In this document: positions 49,219 to 61,293 of the stretch, in pieces
Numbering within the stretch: the first letter of the stretch is position 1
Layout: each line of letters starts with the position of its first letter
From: Nemopilema nomurai
Taxonomy: Eukaryota; Cnidaria; Scyphozoa; Rhizostomeae; Rhizostomatidae
Length of the DNA stretch: 64,000 nucleotides
Direction of reading: 5' to 3'
Assembly: GCA_003864495.1 (NCBI GenBank)
Contig: ML133428.1
Coordinates: 62,001 to 126,000, forward strand
Notes under the pieces: model-generated
The model's input: the letters and a program-made list of their open reading frames with translations, nothing else
Database searches by the model: none
What the model was told of the DNA's origin: nothing
Position numbers and translations under genes: made by a program

Positions 49219-49737
49219 GCAGGACTTCTTGGATCGCACATCACAGAAATCCTTCTTCGTAGTCTTCTTCTTAAAGGTAATTGTAACAAATGAATTTCAA
49301 ATGTATTTGTATTTCCCCTTTTTCACATGAACTGGAATTGACATTTGTAAAAGGGTTTTTAAGATGTCATCAAAAGAAGCATTTAATGCAATGAGGTACA
49401 AGCTGAGACGGACTTGATTGTTTTGGGCCTTGTCTCTTCTCTTTGTAACACTCTAGTCAAGGCAATGCATGATTGAGGAAGGGAATCAACAAGTTTCGCC
49501 TTGCATTGTTTCACTAAAGCTGTTGAAATGGAATCGAAATGACTGTTGAGGGCAAAAGGCTCTGTTTCTTTCGTTTGGATGGGTCAATGTCATCCACCGA
49601 CCCCCACCTCTCTTCACCTCATCCTCATCTCAAGCTTTCAGCGCATGCAGGTTGGAATCTAGCGCAGGTGTGCCAGTATCCTTTCAAACATGGTGAATGA
49701 ATTGGTTCTTTTTTTATCCAGCAGTGTGAGAAAGGTG

Positions 49738-49874
49738 TATAAAAGGAGCCTTGGGTCGCCAATTCTCATTAAAACAGTCTGAAATGAACGTCTCGGAACT
49801 TCAAAAGACGCGCTACGACTACTGTATAAGATATTCTGTGTGTATCAAAGCGTCCTCTATTTTGATCTTTAAGC
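49738..49874 (+). promoter_or_regulatory. TATA-box promoter with a candidate 5' UTR exon
   Basis: TATAAAAGG at 49738-49746 is a strong TATA box. Some 30 bp downstream would be the start site (about 49768), and a GTGAGT donor follows at 49875, giving an exon of about 107 nt. The next plus-strand gene has a splice acceptor directly before its ATG at 54847, so it needs an upstream non-coding exon, and this is the best candidate I see. Caveat: the exon contains an ATG at 49784 whose frame stays open to the donor and would overlap the main ATG out of frame. Transcript data could overturn the link. Confidence 0.35.
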
Positions 49875-52800
49875 GTGAGTTGTAAATAACTTCTAATGAT
49901 TACGCACCTTGTTGGTAACACCGCGAGAAAGCAATGCTTCTGTCTAGCAATTGGCCATCCTTTCTCTCTGTGCAGCAGATGGTATGAATGGGGACAAAAG
50001 CAACTAGCAATACCATTAAAGTATTTGATAGTAACTTTTGCCTCCGCTCAGTACATGAAAATCCTTGTCGGCTGCCTCTTTTCTCTGCCGTTGTCGAATC
50101 GCCTCATTGGGGACAATGCAATTTCACCCGTGCTCCTAATACCAGATGAATTGGTCCTATTTCATACAGTTTGCCAGTAAACTCGCGATCAATTTGCGTG
50201 TGTGAGGATGTTTCTTGCTACCGTTGCTAAGATGCAATGGAAAGCAGAACAAGACTCAACGAAACAAATGATTTGATTATGAGCCTTGCTGAGGAAACAC
50301 GAAGAACAGATCAGAATTCTCTGCTGTGAAAGCAGGGAACGTTGCTCTACAAGAAACATGTTAAAGTAAATGGTGTTATTAATGCCTGTAGTACGTACAA
50401 AGTATTACCTTTATTTACCTAGCTTGGAGCACCATCTTGCTAAACTCACTTCGTTGCCCGCGTTGCGCCTTGTTACGACTTGTCTGTTTCGAGCTGTTGC
50501 GGCCTCTGTCGCTTTTATTAGGTTTAAGCATTACATCATTTGCGGCTGCACACATTACTACAAAGATCTGGAATTCGCTTTACGCTTGGGCGCAATCTGC
50601 GTCTTCAGCGTAACGCTTTCTTTCGAAACCATCCATGCGTTGTTATTGCGATTTACTTTTCCGACATGCCTATCTACTACCTAGTGGGTTTCAAGTTTTA
50701 CGGTGTGTTTCTACGATGAGGTAATGCGAGCCGCTTCGCTTCTTTCGTTACGAGACCTGTCTGCCTATGCGCCTCATCAACTCTGCTTGCCCAGGAACAC
50801 CTATCCACCGCAAAGTGAACTCAGTTGCGTCGTCTTTAGAATCGCGTAACACACCGCCTATCATGCTTTCGGCAGAGGTCGTAACACGGTTGTATCCATA
50901 TATAAGCCATGCCAGGCTTTAAGCGAAATTTTATTCTGTTTTCAATGCCGCACTTCTTCGCCTTCCTCTCTGGGAATGGCGACATCTTGCTCACTTGCTC
51001 TAGTGAAGACCAAACTGGTGGTTTTGCCCAGGAGATCTTACATTCAGCTCCTTCTCCAACAACTCTTTTGATTTTCCCTTCCCTTACTTCATAAAAATTA
51101 AATTGCGCTTTGAGATTCTATTCTATTGCAACGTGTTCACCTTCAATATTGAACAAAGTCTAGTTATGTGTTGATATCGATGTGACCGAATTCAACGTAC
51201 TCTCAGTTCCTTCCTGTTTCTTTTCGTTTCAAATGCACTTAAATTGTTCTGGAATGAAAGATATGAAGTCCATCTTTACTCAGAAATTATCTTCTTTAGA
51301 TGCTGGAGTTTTACACTCATGAACGAGTCTAACCAATGATAATTTGAACTCACTCCTCATTTTATTGCTGTATCAATCGCTTGAAAGCATCTTTTGCTCA
51401 AACTTCTGCAAATCCATCTAGGCTTTTAACTAATGCGTTACCCAAATGTTTAATGCAACAGAGTAATTGACGCTATTTAACGAAATGAGCCACGGAAATT
51501 TAAGAGCCTCCAGGCCCATGATAAACTCTTTTCTCCCAGAACCTGGGGCAGCCTCGCTTTACAAACAAAACGATTTAACTACTAGTTTTAACCATGATAG
51601 TAGATGGCGATTTTTAAAATCATTTATGGCACTGCCATTTTAGACTTCCAATGGCTTCAATTTTTTCCGATTCTCTGCTTAGAAAGGAACGCATATAATA
51701 TTGCAGCTGTGTGTTATTTTGAGAGGCGAACGCTGCCTTTTTTAACCTCTACTCTAATTACGGCCAGGGGCGCAAAGATGTAGGCCCTTGGTATCATTAT
51801 CCATCTGCGGCGGGTTCATTTCGTTTCGAATGCATCCAGTGAAAGGTTTCTTTTGCATTATGCATCTGCCATTCTGGCTGGCATTGATTCGTAATAGAAC
51901 TTCTTTGTCTCGCCCTTGTACAGCTATCGCATTTGCAAATATCAAACTGAGTTTTGTGTTTTCGAATGGGCTTCAACTTTGAGAAAAAAGACCGACTTTT
52001 GAGTAGCTGTTTAATATTGTTACAGAAAACTTCATATTACGTGAGGTGCATTGTAGCCAAAGCAAGTTGCCTCTTTCTAGAGCAATGGGGAACCCGAGCC
52101 CTAATTCTAGCCACCCGTAGTCTAGTGAGAAAAGTACCGAGTCACGTAAACTGTGGGCTAAATAATGAACTGTAGAATGCCTTCAGCCTTGTCATATACA
52201 TATCCCCAAATTTACCTGGGCTCCAGCTGCCCTTCCATACCCTTATTAAATTCGATGCCCATTAGAGATGCTCGCTACCCAACCTAGTTATGGCTCTCAA
52301 AATAGGTTTTTGCATTCTTGACACCTAAACTTTCATCGGACGAAACGACTTCAGCTCAATTTGTTAAAATTGTAAACATGCTTGATGTTACAAGTTTCTT
52401 GTGAATGTGTTTTTAGCACAACAATGTTTGGCATTTTGTATCAATTCATTTTTCTCGATTTTTGCTCTTCGATTTGGTCTTCAAAAGATTGTAGACCCAT
52501 GAGATGTTCTATCCTGTTTGTATTTTGGCGAATTACCTGCAAACACACGTGCGAGTACCCGCGTATTTTTGCACTTTCCAAGGAAAGCGCGGATTTTTTT
52601 TAGAAGAACTTAGTGTGCATAACGCTGACCCGCGGGCTTCTCTTGTTTGCCAGCATAACTAGCAACACTGGGAGTCCTTCGGGGGATTCGAAAGCTTGAA
52701 AACTTTAGGCCAGTCAGTCGCTGTTAGCAGGGATGGTCCTTGCACCAAGTACAATTAATGGGGCAGCATTTGCTGCTTCGAATCCCGCAGCTCCCCGCGC

Positions 52801-54846
52801 ATTATGCGAGGAGCCCCCAAGATCGGCCCCCCACTAGCATCAAAACAGAAGATCTTCAGAGGAACCCTTTGATTCAGTTGTTTACTTCGAAATGACCCCT
52901 TTCTCCATTCACACATTTTCAGTCAAAGACAGTTCCTAATCTCTGTGCATGCGCTTATCAAGAAATGAGAATTCTTTATTACCCGATCTGTTTTATGGTG
53001 TTTTCCTATCTCATAACCTCTCTAGTTCCATGCATCTTCCTTTATCTTCATTTCATGGTTAGGCGTTTCCAAATCAGATACTAAGCATCTAGAAATTTTT
53101 TTAAAGGGATTTTCAAGGGCTCTATCATTTCCTTCCGTATGTGAATAAGTTGTCTATATTTTCTATCCGTCTTGGTTTCCCCTTTGCCATATGTATTCAA
53201 CATGGCTATACTAAACACAAAAGTTCACAATGCCCCTAGTGCCCGCCATAGTGCCCTATTGCCCCAGCCTCCTTCTGACCGGAATAGGATGAAGACAAGA
53301 TCACTAAAAACGCTGTTCTAAATGAGGCTAGGCACCCATCTCTACTTAGGGTAAGGTTTTATCAAACCCTCGAGACTTTAAGCATTTTGATTGTGTTTGT
53401 GGAAAGTGGACACAAGTTCTTTTATTTGAAAGTTTTATCATACTATTGTTTAATCGATATTGTCGTTGATTGCAACTGTTTAAAAACGGCTTTCTTTGAA
53501 ACTGCTTACAATACTTGACAACACTAATTAGAATAGCAAATGTTTCATAGATGTTTACACAAATAAATTTCATTTAAGAGAGTTTAAACCTGCTTAGCTT
53601 ACTACTGAGTCAAATCTACACCGATGCTCCTCCGCTATTTCTCTGCTAGAGCTTCTTAAAGCTGCCTATAGCAGTTAACTGGTAGCAAAGGCAGATATCA
53701 TTGACTTGAATGAAATCATTAGTATCCCATGTTGAACCAAATCATCGAGATCTATCAGCTTCTTTCCGTATATCCAAAACGCTAAACCTTGGACATGTAT
53801 TGAATTAAATCCCAAACTTTTCAGTGGTGTCAATTCAAAAGCGAATTAGCTGCCATTGCATTATGGCCTCTTTCTCGCTGTAGCCTCATTTGAATGGCAG
53901 AGGCGCCACCCGCCGTTCGACCAGCAACACCAAATAAATTAACAATAGCATTTCCATCCCAAAGAATGACTGAATCGAGTTCTGAAATGATCAAGGCTGT
54001 TTTCAAGTCCGGCGCGTAATCATTCAGGTGCTCCATTCAAGTCCACTGGTCACCAGTGGTTCTATGATCACAAGTCAATCTCGTCTCTCAAAAATCGCGA
54101 ACTTCCTTTATCTTTCTTAGACCCTGTTTTGCTCTCAATAATAATTTGATTTTAGGACATATTCATAATTGTTCCTGCCTGCAGCATGCAATTTTGAGTC
54201 ACAATAATTTAGTAGATATACCAGGATCCTCAAAGGTTTGTATTCAGACTATATTCAAGTTTGTTTTTCTTAAATTCTCTTTATAGAGATGTGAAAATTT
54301 TGTAATATTTCTCTAGCTAAGCACAGGTTTTGCTCTTTTCTTGAGTACCTCTCTACTTTTGGTGACGCTTATTATTCATTATTATCTGGCCATTAATTTG
54401 TCCCTCTCGCTCAATCGATTCCTTCTAAGCCGGCTTTGCTTGCGTCCACTATTGGTATCACCGGAAAACTACACTGGCATCTAGAGCTAGATTTGTGTGT
54501 TGTTTGAGCAAGGGCAGGAACGGTGAGCCAGGCCAAAATGTTCGCAAAAGCAGCAAACAAAATGCCGTCGTCTCTGTTCAATTGTGATCGCGCAAATGTT
54601 CTCTACACCGGCATTGGCATTAGCAATTGGCATTAGCAATAACATCTATAGAAAACACCGAACGTTTCAAGTGAACATTCCACTGATGTTAACCGACAAA
54701 TTAAAGTTTACCATTTCAGTCCTTCAATTATTGAAGATTTCTCAAGAAAGCCCGCTCTTTTTCTGCAACAGCACTTTAGATCATATTGACTAATTTATCG
54801 TTTTATAAGTGGAGAATTAACAACTTTATCTTCATTCTCCTTTCAG
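49875..54846. other. About 5 kb between HOGA1 and the ShK/lectin gene (putative 5' intron)
   Basis: No coding exon is supported. Open frames reach 104 codons (50370-50684) but have no motif and no splice context. The region may be the first intron of the downstream gene if the TATA exon belongs to it. Confidence 0.45.
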
Positions 54847-57800
54847 ATGGTTCATGTACGATTGGCGGTAGTAGTTTTAGGTCTCTGCTTCTTCACAGAA
54901 TGCGTTTTAGGTAAGTTTGACGTCCTTTTTGTTGGCATCATTTCGGCTTCAGATCTCCTTCCATTCCTCGCTGCCATTGATCGCTGACTGTTTTAGCTAT
55001 TCTGTTATGAAATGATGCCTACCTTTATATCTTTTAATTTTTACTCGAAAGTCACTGTGTACATAAATTTTGATTGATGTATCTTAATGATCATAAAACA
55101 TCGTTCTGATGAATTCTTCTCATAAAATCAAATGGTGAGCGTTTCTACTTTCAACCTCAAAGTGGCTGTTTTTGCGTTGCTTTTTTGACCCAAGCAAGCC
55201 TCCCACCCAAAAGCACCCAGTAACAACAAAGAATAGAGATGCCTGGCTATCTTCACCTCAAATGTCCTTGTCTAAAACCTTCAAGGATTCAATTCATTGT
55301 CATTGCGTTTAGGCCCTGATCTAGAAATTGGAACGAAGTCGCTCGTGTTGTTTTCTTGCTCTTGTTTTTTTGTTAAGCTGCATTTAGAAGTTCCATAGCC
55401 GTAACCAATAAATTGACCATTCTAGGTGTCAAACGGCCAAAAAATCTTTCTGTTGGAAAAGCTCCTCCCTACAACGTCATGAACGGCAACCCGAAAGTGG
55501 AGAAAAGTGAGAAAGCTGCAACTGGAGGCGATGCCCCAAAAGAGGCCGCTGGAAAAATCGAACTCATTGATCAACAACCAACTGGTCAAAGTAAGACTTT
55601 TTATGGATTGCAGCTGAGCCTTGTTCATTCAATATTAATCAAACCTTCAATGGGGAAAGGAAAAGTATGCACTAGATAAAGCGAGCATAAAGGAAACAGG
55701 CTTGCGAATTCAAATGGTTTAAAGGCAGAAGACATCTCTTGGAAAAATCTTCTTGTATCCAAAATGATTTCATGCTTCAATAAAACATATTGTAGTATTG
55801 GCTGTGGAAGGGGGCGAACTACCAAAACGGGTTATAAGTTTAGTCTTAAGATTGAAGCAGTTCTTTTTGAAATGAGCTTATGGCTTTAGAATAATATTCA
55901 AAAAGGAATTTTCAGACCAAGGCTGCTCTGGATTTTCCCATTTTTCTCCTTGGTATCCTTTTTAAATGATCTACCAGGTGTTGTAGATTTTTTTCCTTTT
56001 TGGTTCAAATGAATGACACTTTGCACTTGACATGTGCCTATGCATTCTTCATGTGGTAATGTCGCAACTACTGACTTATTTGTCCTGCACTCCCGTTTCC
56101 TCCGCTCAAAGATTTCCGATCTCTGTATTTATAATCAGTCGGAAATGTTTGCAAAGAGAATGCTGATTCATGGAATGGAGTTCAGGAGACATTGCAGCCA
56201 CGGTTGCTCTGTATCTTGAGGACAGGAAAGGAAAACAACAGATTGTTCCTTCGCAAATCAGCGCCCCTCTGTCCATCTCTTCCACTTGCCTGACAGTCCC
56301 GAAGAGTCCAACGCACTTTTAATCAGTGAAATTAATCCCCTCTTTTTCTCTGCACTTCTCTTTCTGGATACCGCACCTTTTTCATTGAAAAGTTTCCACT
56401 TTTAAAAGATACATTGAAATAATGAACTTATATATCAAGTTAGAAATGCTGTAATTTTTCGAGGCACTGGTTATTGTTCTCACTGAAGGATTTTGACACT
56501 GAATCTCAACATATTTGTTGCTTTTCAACAGACACTACGGAATCTGGCGAGCCTCCAAGATATCCTCTGAACGTAGAGTCGGCCGAAGCCCAAGCTCATG
56601 AAAGTATGTTGTACTTGTTTAGTCTCTCTTTACGATTTCTATTCTGCAAACAGAAGTGTTGCAACCCTGAGATTGCAAACAATGGGTAAATAACATTGTC
56701 TCCGAACCACGGCGGTAAATACTTTTTAGACATTATTTAATGACAGTGTCTAAAGATTACTGGTGAAATTAATCACACATCATCCCTGTCAACCATAGCT
56801 ACTCTTTTGGATTTTTGAATGCATAACAACTTTGCTTAAACCACTATTCGTCTACTTTTATTGGCCTTAAAGCCATTTCAGCTGCTCGGATATTACTTCA
56901 ATGTTTTGTAGTTACTAAACACATTATTTAAATTTACATGTATCTTTATTTAATGTCTTCATCCATAAACTAGTCCCCGGAAGCCCTAGTCCCCTGAAGC
57001 CCTAGTCCCCGGAAACCCTAGTCCCCAGAAGCCCTAGTCCCCTGAAGCCCTAGTCCCCGGAAACCCTAGTCCCCAGAAGCCCTAGTCCCCTGAACTGGCT
57101 CTTCTCAATACATCTGTGTTGCCATCCTTGCGCATGTATTGTTTTCTTTTTTCCCAAACAGTCCCTCATTTCTCCTATTTGAAATGTGACGACGTCTCTC
57201 TTCCCTCAAACAGTCCCTCATTTCTCTTGTGCAATCCTTATTTGAAATGTGACGATGTCTCTCTTCCCTCACACAGTCCCTCATTTCTCTTGTGCAATCC
57301 TTATTTGAAATGTGATGACGTCTCTCTTCCCTCAAACAGTCCCTCATTTGTCTTGAGCAATCCTTACATGAAATGTGACCATGTCTCTCTTCCCTCCAAC
57401 AGGCAGAATCACGGGTTGCCGGGACCACCCCGATGTCGTCAAGGTGTGCGCCAAGGCGAAGGAGCCATGTTTCTGCGCCGAACACGAATCCTACACCTAC
57501 TCATACTGCAGAAAGTCTTGCAAATTCTGTGATCCTAAAACCAAATGTAGGTGCTACTTGAGTATTTCATATTGAACATTTACTATTAGGCTCTATTTGT
57601 ACCGTACAGTGTCCCCTTCTCTTCGACTTTGGGCAGCTCAAGGGGCTCTTCTTTACGTCTCGCCATTCCCCAGTCTTGTTTAAAGGCTCATGTACCTGCT
57701 GTCATTTCACACTTTCCTCGTCCCACCCTAAAGTTGAAGCTCTAAACATCTTCCTGCGAAATTCTTCGCCCTGGGAATTTGCACAGACTTTGACCTCTCT

Positions 57801-60800
57801 ATCGCATCGTATTCTAGCATATCACAAGTACTGGAGATTGCGAGCTGCCAGTTCTTTCAACCCCAGCTGGATGATCTCCAGGGTCGATCTCTACCGAGCC
57901 AGGGGGGTGAACATGTCGATGACAACCGACCCCAGCTCGGCCTACGCCAGCTCTAGCTACGACCCAGGGTTCAATGCGGCCAAGGCGTTCGACGATGACC
58001 CATCCACCATGTGGATGCCGAGCGGCTGGAGCGCCCACAGCGACAATGATGACTGGATCGGCTACGAGTTCCCCATCCCAGTGCATGTCGGCTCAGTCAA
58101 AATCATTGGGGCCGTCAAGTACCCCAAAGCCGCCCCCAGCAAAGTTTACGTCGAAGCGGCCAACGAGAAATATGGCCCATTCGAAACAAAGTGGATGATA
58201 AGAAACCCTAGCTTTGCCACTGAAAAAGTTTTCAGTTATATTGGTTAGTGTTTTTCAAAACTCCGATGATGATGCTGCCTTCAACGTAATATTTTAATAT
58301 TGTAAACCACGTGAAAGCTTTGAAGATGTGCTCAGATGTATTTTGCGTGCCTTACATAAATCTATTGACCTGTGTGGTATTTGAACTGACGAGTCAGAAT
58401 TGCTTTGACCGATTTGCCGATTGACAAATTTTGCGTTTTGTGTATCATTTGATTTGAATCCTTTTCATGGTAGAGTGTGACGTGTTATGGAGAAGATACG
58501 AAACCGGGGAAAGTCCAATTTGCATCCGGCTCATAGCCAAATACAAGACGTGGATGGACGCTCAGAGGGAGTGCCAGCTCGAAGGAGGAGAACTTGCCAG
58601 CATTACCTCGGTCGAAGAGCAGGAGTTTATCATGAACGAAGTAAACCTTTGTGGGTGGGTATAGTTAACGCTTCGATTTTGGAATAGGAACGCAATTGTC
58701 AGAATGATGAAAGGATGGTGAAAATGAATGAAAATGTCCTTTTTATATTAAGACTATATGAAGATTTGTATCTTTAGATTTAGCTTTTGTTGAAGAGATT
58801 CTTCATTGGTCTCTTTTTCACATGATAATGCATTGTCCGCCTTCAAGAGTTTTGATCCGAATTGATACACCTATCCACATTATCTCCGCTTCAATTTATT
58901 TCCTACCTTTTTTAAAAGCCTCTGTATCGTGAAATTCTTTCTGTTATTTGTGATTTGCGTTCATAATTCCAATTTCTTCAATGTTTTTATCTGTTAATTG
59001 ATTGTGCTATATCCTTATAGTTCACAGAAGTAACAATGAAAGATTTCGTTTTCTACGTTTATGTAATTCACTGTTACGGCCTTGTAGGTTCACATGGGTC
59101 GGTCTGAACGACCGAGCGCAAGAAGGTGCTTTTGTCTGGTCCGATGGCTCAAACAACAGTTTCTCCAACTGGAAGGAGAACCAGGCTTATGACGAAGTGC
59201 AGAGGCATTACGAGGACTGTGTTGCCATGGACCCCGAAGGAAACTGGTACACATTCTCCTGCCAAAACCGATTCTACTTCCTATGCAAGAAGACATTAGG
59301 TTGGTACTTCTGCTGATCTTTTGTCACCGGGATCTACTCTTGCCACTTGGATCTACTCTTGCCACTGGAATCAATTGCTGTCACATTTTGGTCCCCATTT
59401 GCACTCAGTACATTTAGGCTTCACTCAAATCCAAATGAATAATGATGCTAAAGCCCTAATAATTTTAGGCTCGACCTATACATAGCTACTGTAGACGATA
59501 GTCTTATCTAGCACCAGTCTGTGTGTTCTTGTTTGAATTCAATTGGATATTCTTTTCTAGTTGATCCCGAGATGCCAATACCGGAAACACCGCCCGCGCC
59601 GGAAACACCGCCTGTCGAGTTCATGGCACCAAACTTCACCATGCCAGGTAAGTGCTGATAGGCCACTCCGATTCTTAGGCTATTGTTTCTTTTTGCAGAA
59701 GAAGTTGTTACATTAATGATTTTAAGTAGTATGGCATACTCTTTAGAGCGCCATACAAGCTTCAGATATAAGTATGAATAATGTATTTTTAAGTAATGAT
59801 GAAATGTAACGAATTATTTTATTATCGGTGTCTCCAAACATTAGATCTTGTAGTTAATCTGTGCTTTGATTGGCTTTCTCTTTTTAGTTGTTGTTGGCGA
59901 AGCGGAGACAGAAGAAGAGCAGCAGACGTCAGAAGATCAGTACAACGAAATGCTCGCTTCAATTTCAATGTCAAGAATGAAGGAGCTGGGATTGAAGCCC
60001 CCAGAGTCCATTGCAAACTTAGAATCCCTTCCGCCGAAGCTTGGTGAGCAGTTGAACAACCTAACCGAGCAAGCAATGAAGCATATAAACAAGAAGAAGA
60101 TCAACATGAAGCTGAAGGGAACCGAAGAGCTGATCAAGCCCCCGCCAGGACTGAAGAAGCCGAAGTTGAAGGGAAAGGGAGGCAAGACGGAGCCGGGCAA
60201 GATAACAATTCTCAGGGTGCCCTCGTCCCCTGGACAGGAGCTGGTGGAAGAAGTGCCTGGTGTGAAGCCGTTGGAGCTGCCGGAAGAAGAAGAAGATGAA
60301 CAAAAGGGAAATAAAGAAAATGCGAATAAAGAGAATGCGAATAAAGATAATGCGAATAAAGATAATGGGAAGAACCAGAAAGCGAAACCACCACCTGCAC
60401 AGGAGGGAGGTAAATCAGGGGAACAAGAGATGTCAGTTGGCGAATCAGGCGAAGAAGGACCACCTGAGGGACCGGAAGAGGAGGAAGAAGAGGAGCAATT
60501 GCCAATATCCAGCAATGAAAGCTTGAAGAAGATCAAGCTGAAGAGCAAGAAGAAACCAAAGAAAGCTGGAAAGGAAGAAAAGAAGAACCCGAGTCTGCCT
60601 CGAATTAAGAAGCCCGACGTGAATATGCCGCAACAGCCAGTGATGCCAGGACCAGCATCGCCAAATTATTACGGTGCGCCGGGATTCAAGAAGCATAAGC
60701 TAGCTGGAAAACGTGACAGGCCATTCACGCTGACCTTTGCTGGAAAGAAAGTCACCAATGTCCAAACGAAGGGCGCGCTAAAGCCTGCCGCTGAGAAGGA

Positions 60801-61293
60801 GGATGTGGAGAGTGCTGAGGAGACAGCGGAAAACGCCCCTGAGAAGACCAACAGCGCAGGTGGGTTAAGACAGGCCTAAAAAGCTCTTCCTTGTTGACAC
60901 CTCAACTTGTTTATGAGGGTGACTGAACAAAGTCTCGTTTAACTGTTGTTGTTTGTTTGTGGTTATTTTATCACATGTTGCTAGCAGTAAGGAAAATACA
61001 AAGTCTTGGGTCGTGGGTTCGAGTCTCGCTCGATTCGGTTATTTTTCCGCACTCTCTATGATGCCTTCTTATCTCTTAAACGGTTATTGTCGTTGCTTTC
61101 TTGTCTAATTAGAATAACTCCTGTTCTAGATTTTCAATCCGAGAACGAATCTACTGAGGCTGAAGCTAAGGATACAACAGAAAGACAATCTAGCGAGGAT
61201 GCATCTAGTGGCGAATCCGGATCTGGAATCGAGGGATTCGATCCGGATTTAGATGAAGAGTTTTTGGACATGGCAGTAGATGATTTATTATAA
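54847..61293 (+). CDS. Secreted ShK / F5-8 type C / C-type lectin protein with charged tail
   Basis: Ten exons: 54847-54910, 55426-55590, 56532-56603, 57403-57546, 57818-58243, 58474-58654, 59088-59299, 59561-59647, 59888-60859 and 61130-61293. All junctions close in phase; all are phase 1 except the one inside the lectin domain (phase 2). The product has 828 residues. Order: signal peptide (LAVVVLGLCFFTECVLG), a Lys-rich linker, an ShK cysteine domain (about residues 102-145), a discoidin-like domain (about 150-290), a C-type lectin domain (about 291-420), a PETPP linker, then about 380 residues dominated by Lys, Glu, Pro and Gly ending in an Asp/Glu-rich stretch. There is no transmembrane segment after the signal, so it should be exported. 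Adhesion, sugar binding or extracellular-matrix assembly is suggested by the domains. I do not recognise the whole architecture as a named protein. Confidence 0.82.
56970..57096. repeat. 16-bp minisatellite with 48-bp higher-order period
   Basis: Eight tandem copies of CTAGTCCCCKGAARCC lie in the intron before the ShK exon. The variants (GG, TG, AG before AA) follow a repeating order of three, so a 48-bp trimer has itself been duplicated. Confidence 0.9.
57149..57402 (+). repeat. 63-bp minisatellite duplicating the ShK exon's splice acceptor
   Basis: GAAATGTGAC starts at 57181, 57244, 57307 and 57370, an exact 63-bp period, with a partial earlier copy. Each unit carries TCTCTTCCCTCNAACAG, the same pyrimidine tract and AG as the true acceptor ending at 57402. 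Four decoy acceptors therefore precede the real one. The array is also open in one frame as 21-residue repeats (LKCDDVSLPS, SPSFLLCNP), but that frame does not match the ShK exon's frame. Confidence 0.9.
57403..57546 (+). CDS. ShK (SXC) domain exon
   Basis: This single phase-1 exon encodes a compact cysteine module: CRDHPDVVKVCAKAKEPCFC followed by SYCRKSCKFC. The spacing follows the ShK pattern, with a seventh cysteine (PCFC) beyond the usual six. ShK modules occur in many cnidarian secreted proteins and enzymes, and here the module is one part of a multi-domain protein rather than a stand-alone peptide. Confidence 0.85.
57818..58243 (+). CDS. F5/8 type C (discoidin) domain exon
   Basis: One 426-nt exon with phase-1 boundaries. 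It starts YWRLRAASSFNPSWMISRVD and continues with AAKAFDDDPSTMWMPSGW, WIGYEFPIPVHVGSVKI and a C-terminal hydrophobic strand. The pattern (start strand, D..P.T.W, WIGYEF, VGSVKI) fits a galactose-binding-like discoidin fold. Such domains bind carbohydrates or phospholipids. The exon is GC-rich compared with its introns. Confidence 0.75.
58474..59299 (+). CDS. C-type lectin domain exons
   Basis: Exons 58474-58654 and 59088-59299. Landmarks are TWMDAQRECQLEGGELASIT, FTWVGLND, FVWSDGS, EDCVAM, the W of GNWYTFSC, and FYFLCKK. The donor GG|GTGGGT at 58655 is chosen over the closer GTAAAC because only it is in phase with WVGLND. The usual calcium/sugar motif (EPN or QPD) is replaced by ENQ and the later WND by WYT, so classical calcium-dependent sugar binding may be lost. 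Confidence 0.85.
59888..61293 (+). CDS. Charged Lys/Glu/Pro tail exons of the secreted lectin protein
   Basis: Exons 59888-60859 and 61130-61293 encode about 377 residues with alternating basic (KKPKLKGKGGK, KLKSKKKPKKAGKEEKK) and acidic (EEEEDE, EEEEEEEQ) blocks, four NK(E/D)NA repeats, and an acidic C terminus (DPDLDEEFLDM). There are almost no cysteines. Such polyampholyte tails occur in extracellular-matrix and biomineral proteins, but that role is only an inference here. Confidence 0.8.
60310..60369 (+). repeat. 15-bp coding tandem repeat (NK[E/D]NA)x4
   Basis: Four copies of AATAAAGAKAATGCG (the last ending GGG) encode the pentapeptides NKENA, NKENA, NKDNA, NKDNG in the charged tail. 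The repeats are close to identical, suggesting recent slippage. Confidence 0.9.
61000..61045 (+). other. tRNA-like B box, possible SINE remnant
   Basis: GGTTCGAGTCTC near 61017 resembles the RNA polymerase III B box (GGTTCGANTCC), in the last intron of the lectin gene. No complete tRNA cloverleaf or A box at the right distance was found, so this is only a hint of a tRNA-derived SINE. Confidence 0.25.

Noticed and set aside
56970..57096. Interstitial telomere repeat (CCCTAG-like)
   Set aside because: The unit is 16 bp, not a (CCCTAA)n hexamer; the resemblance is limited to six bases.
57116..57532. 138-codon open frame over the 63-bp repeats and ShK exon
   Set aside because: It reads the ShK exon in the wrong frame and destroys its cysteine pattern; the period of 63 explains why it stays open.
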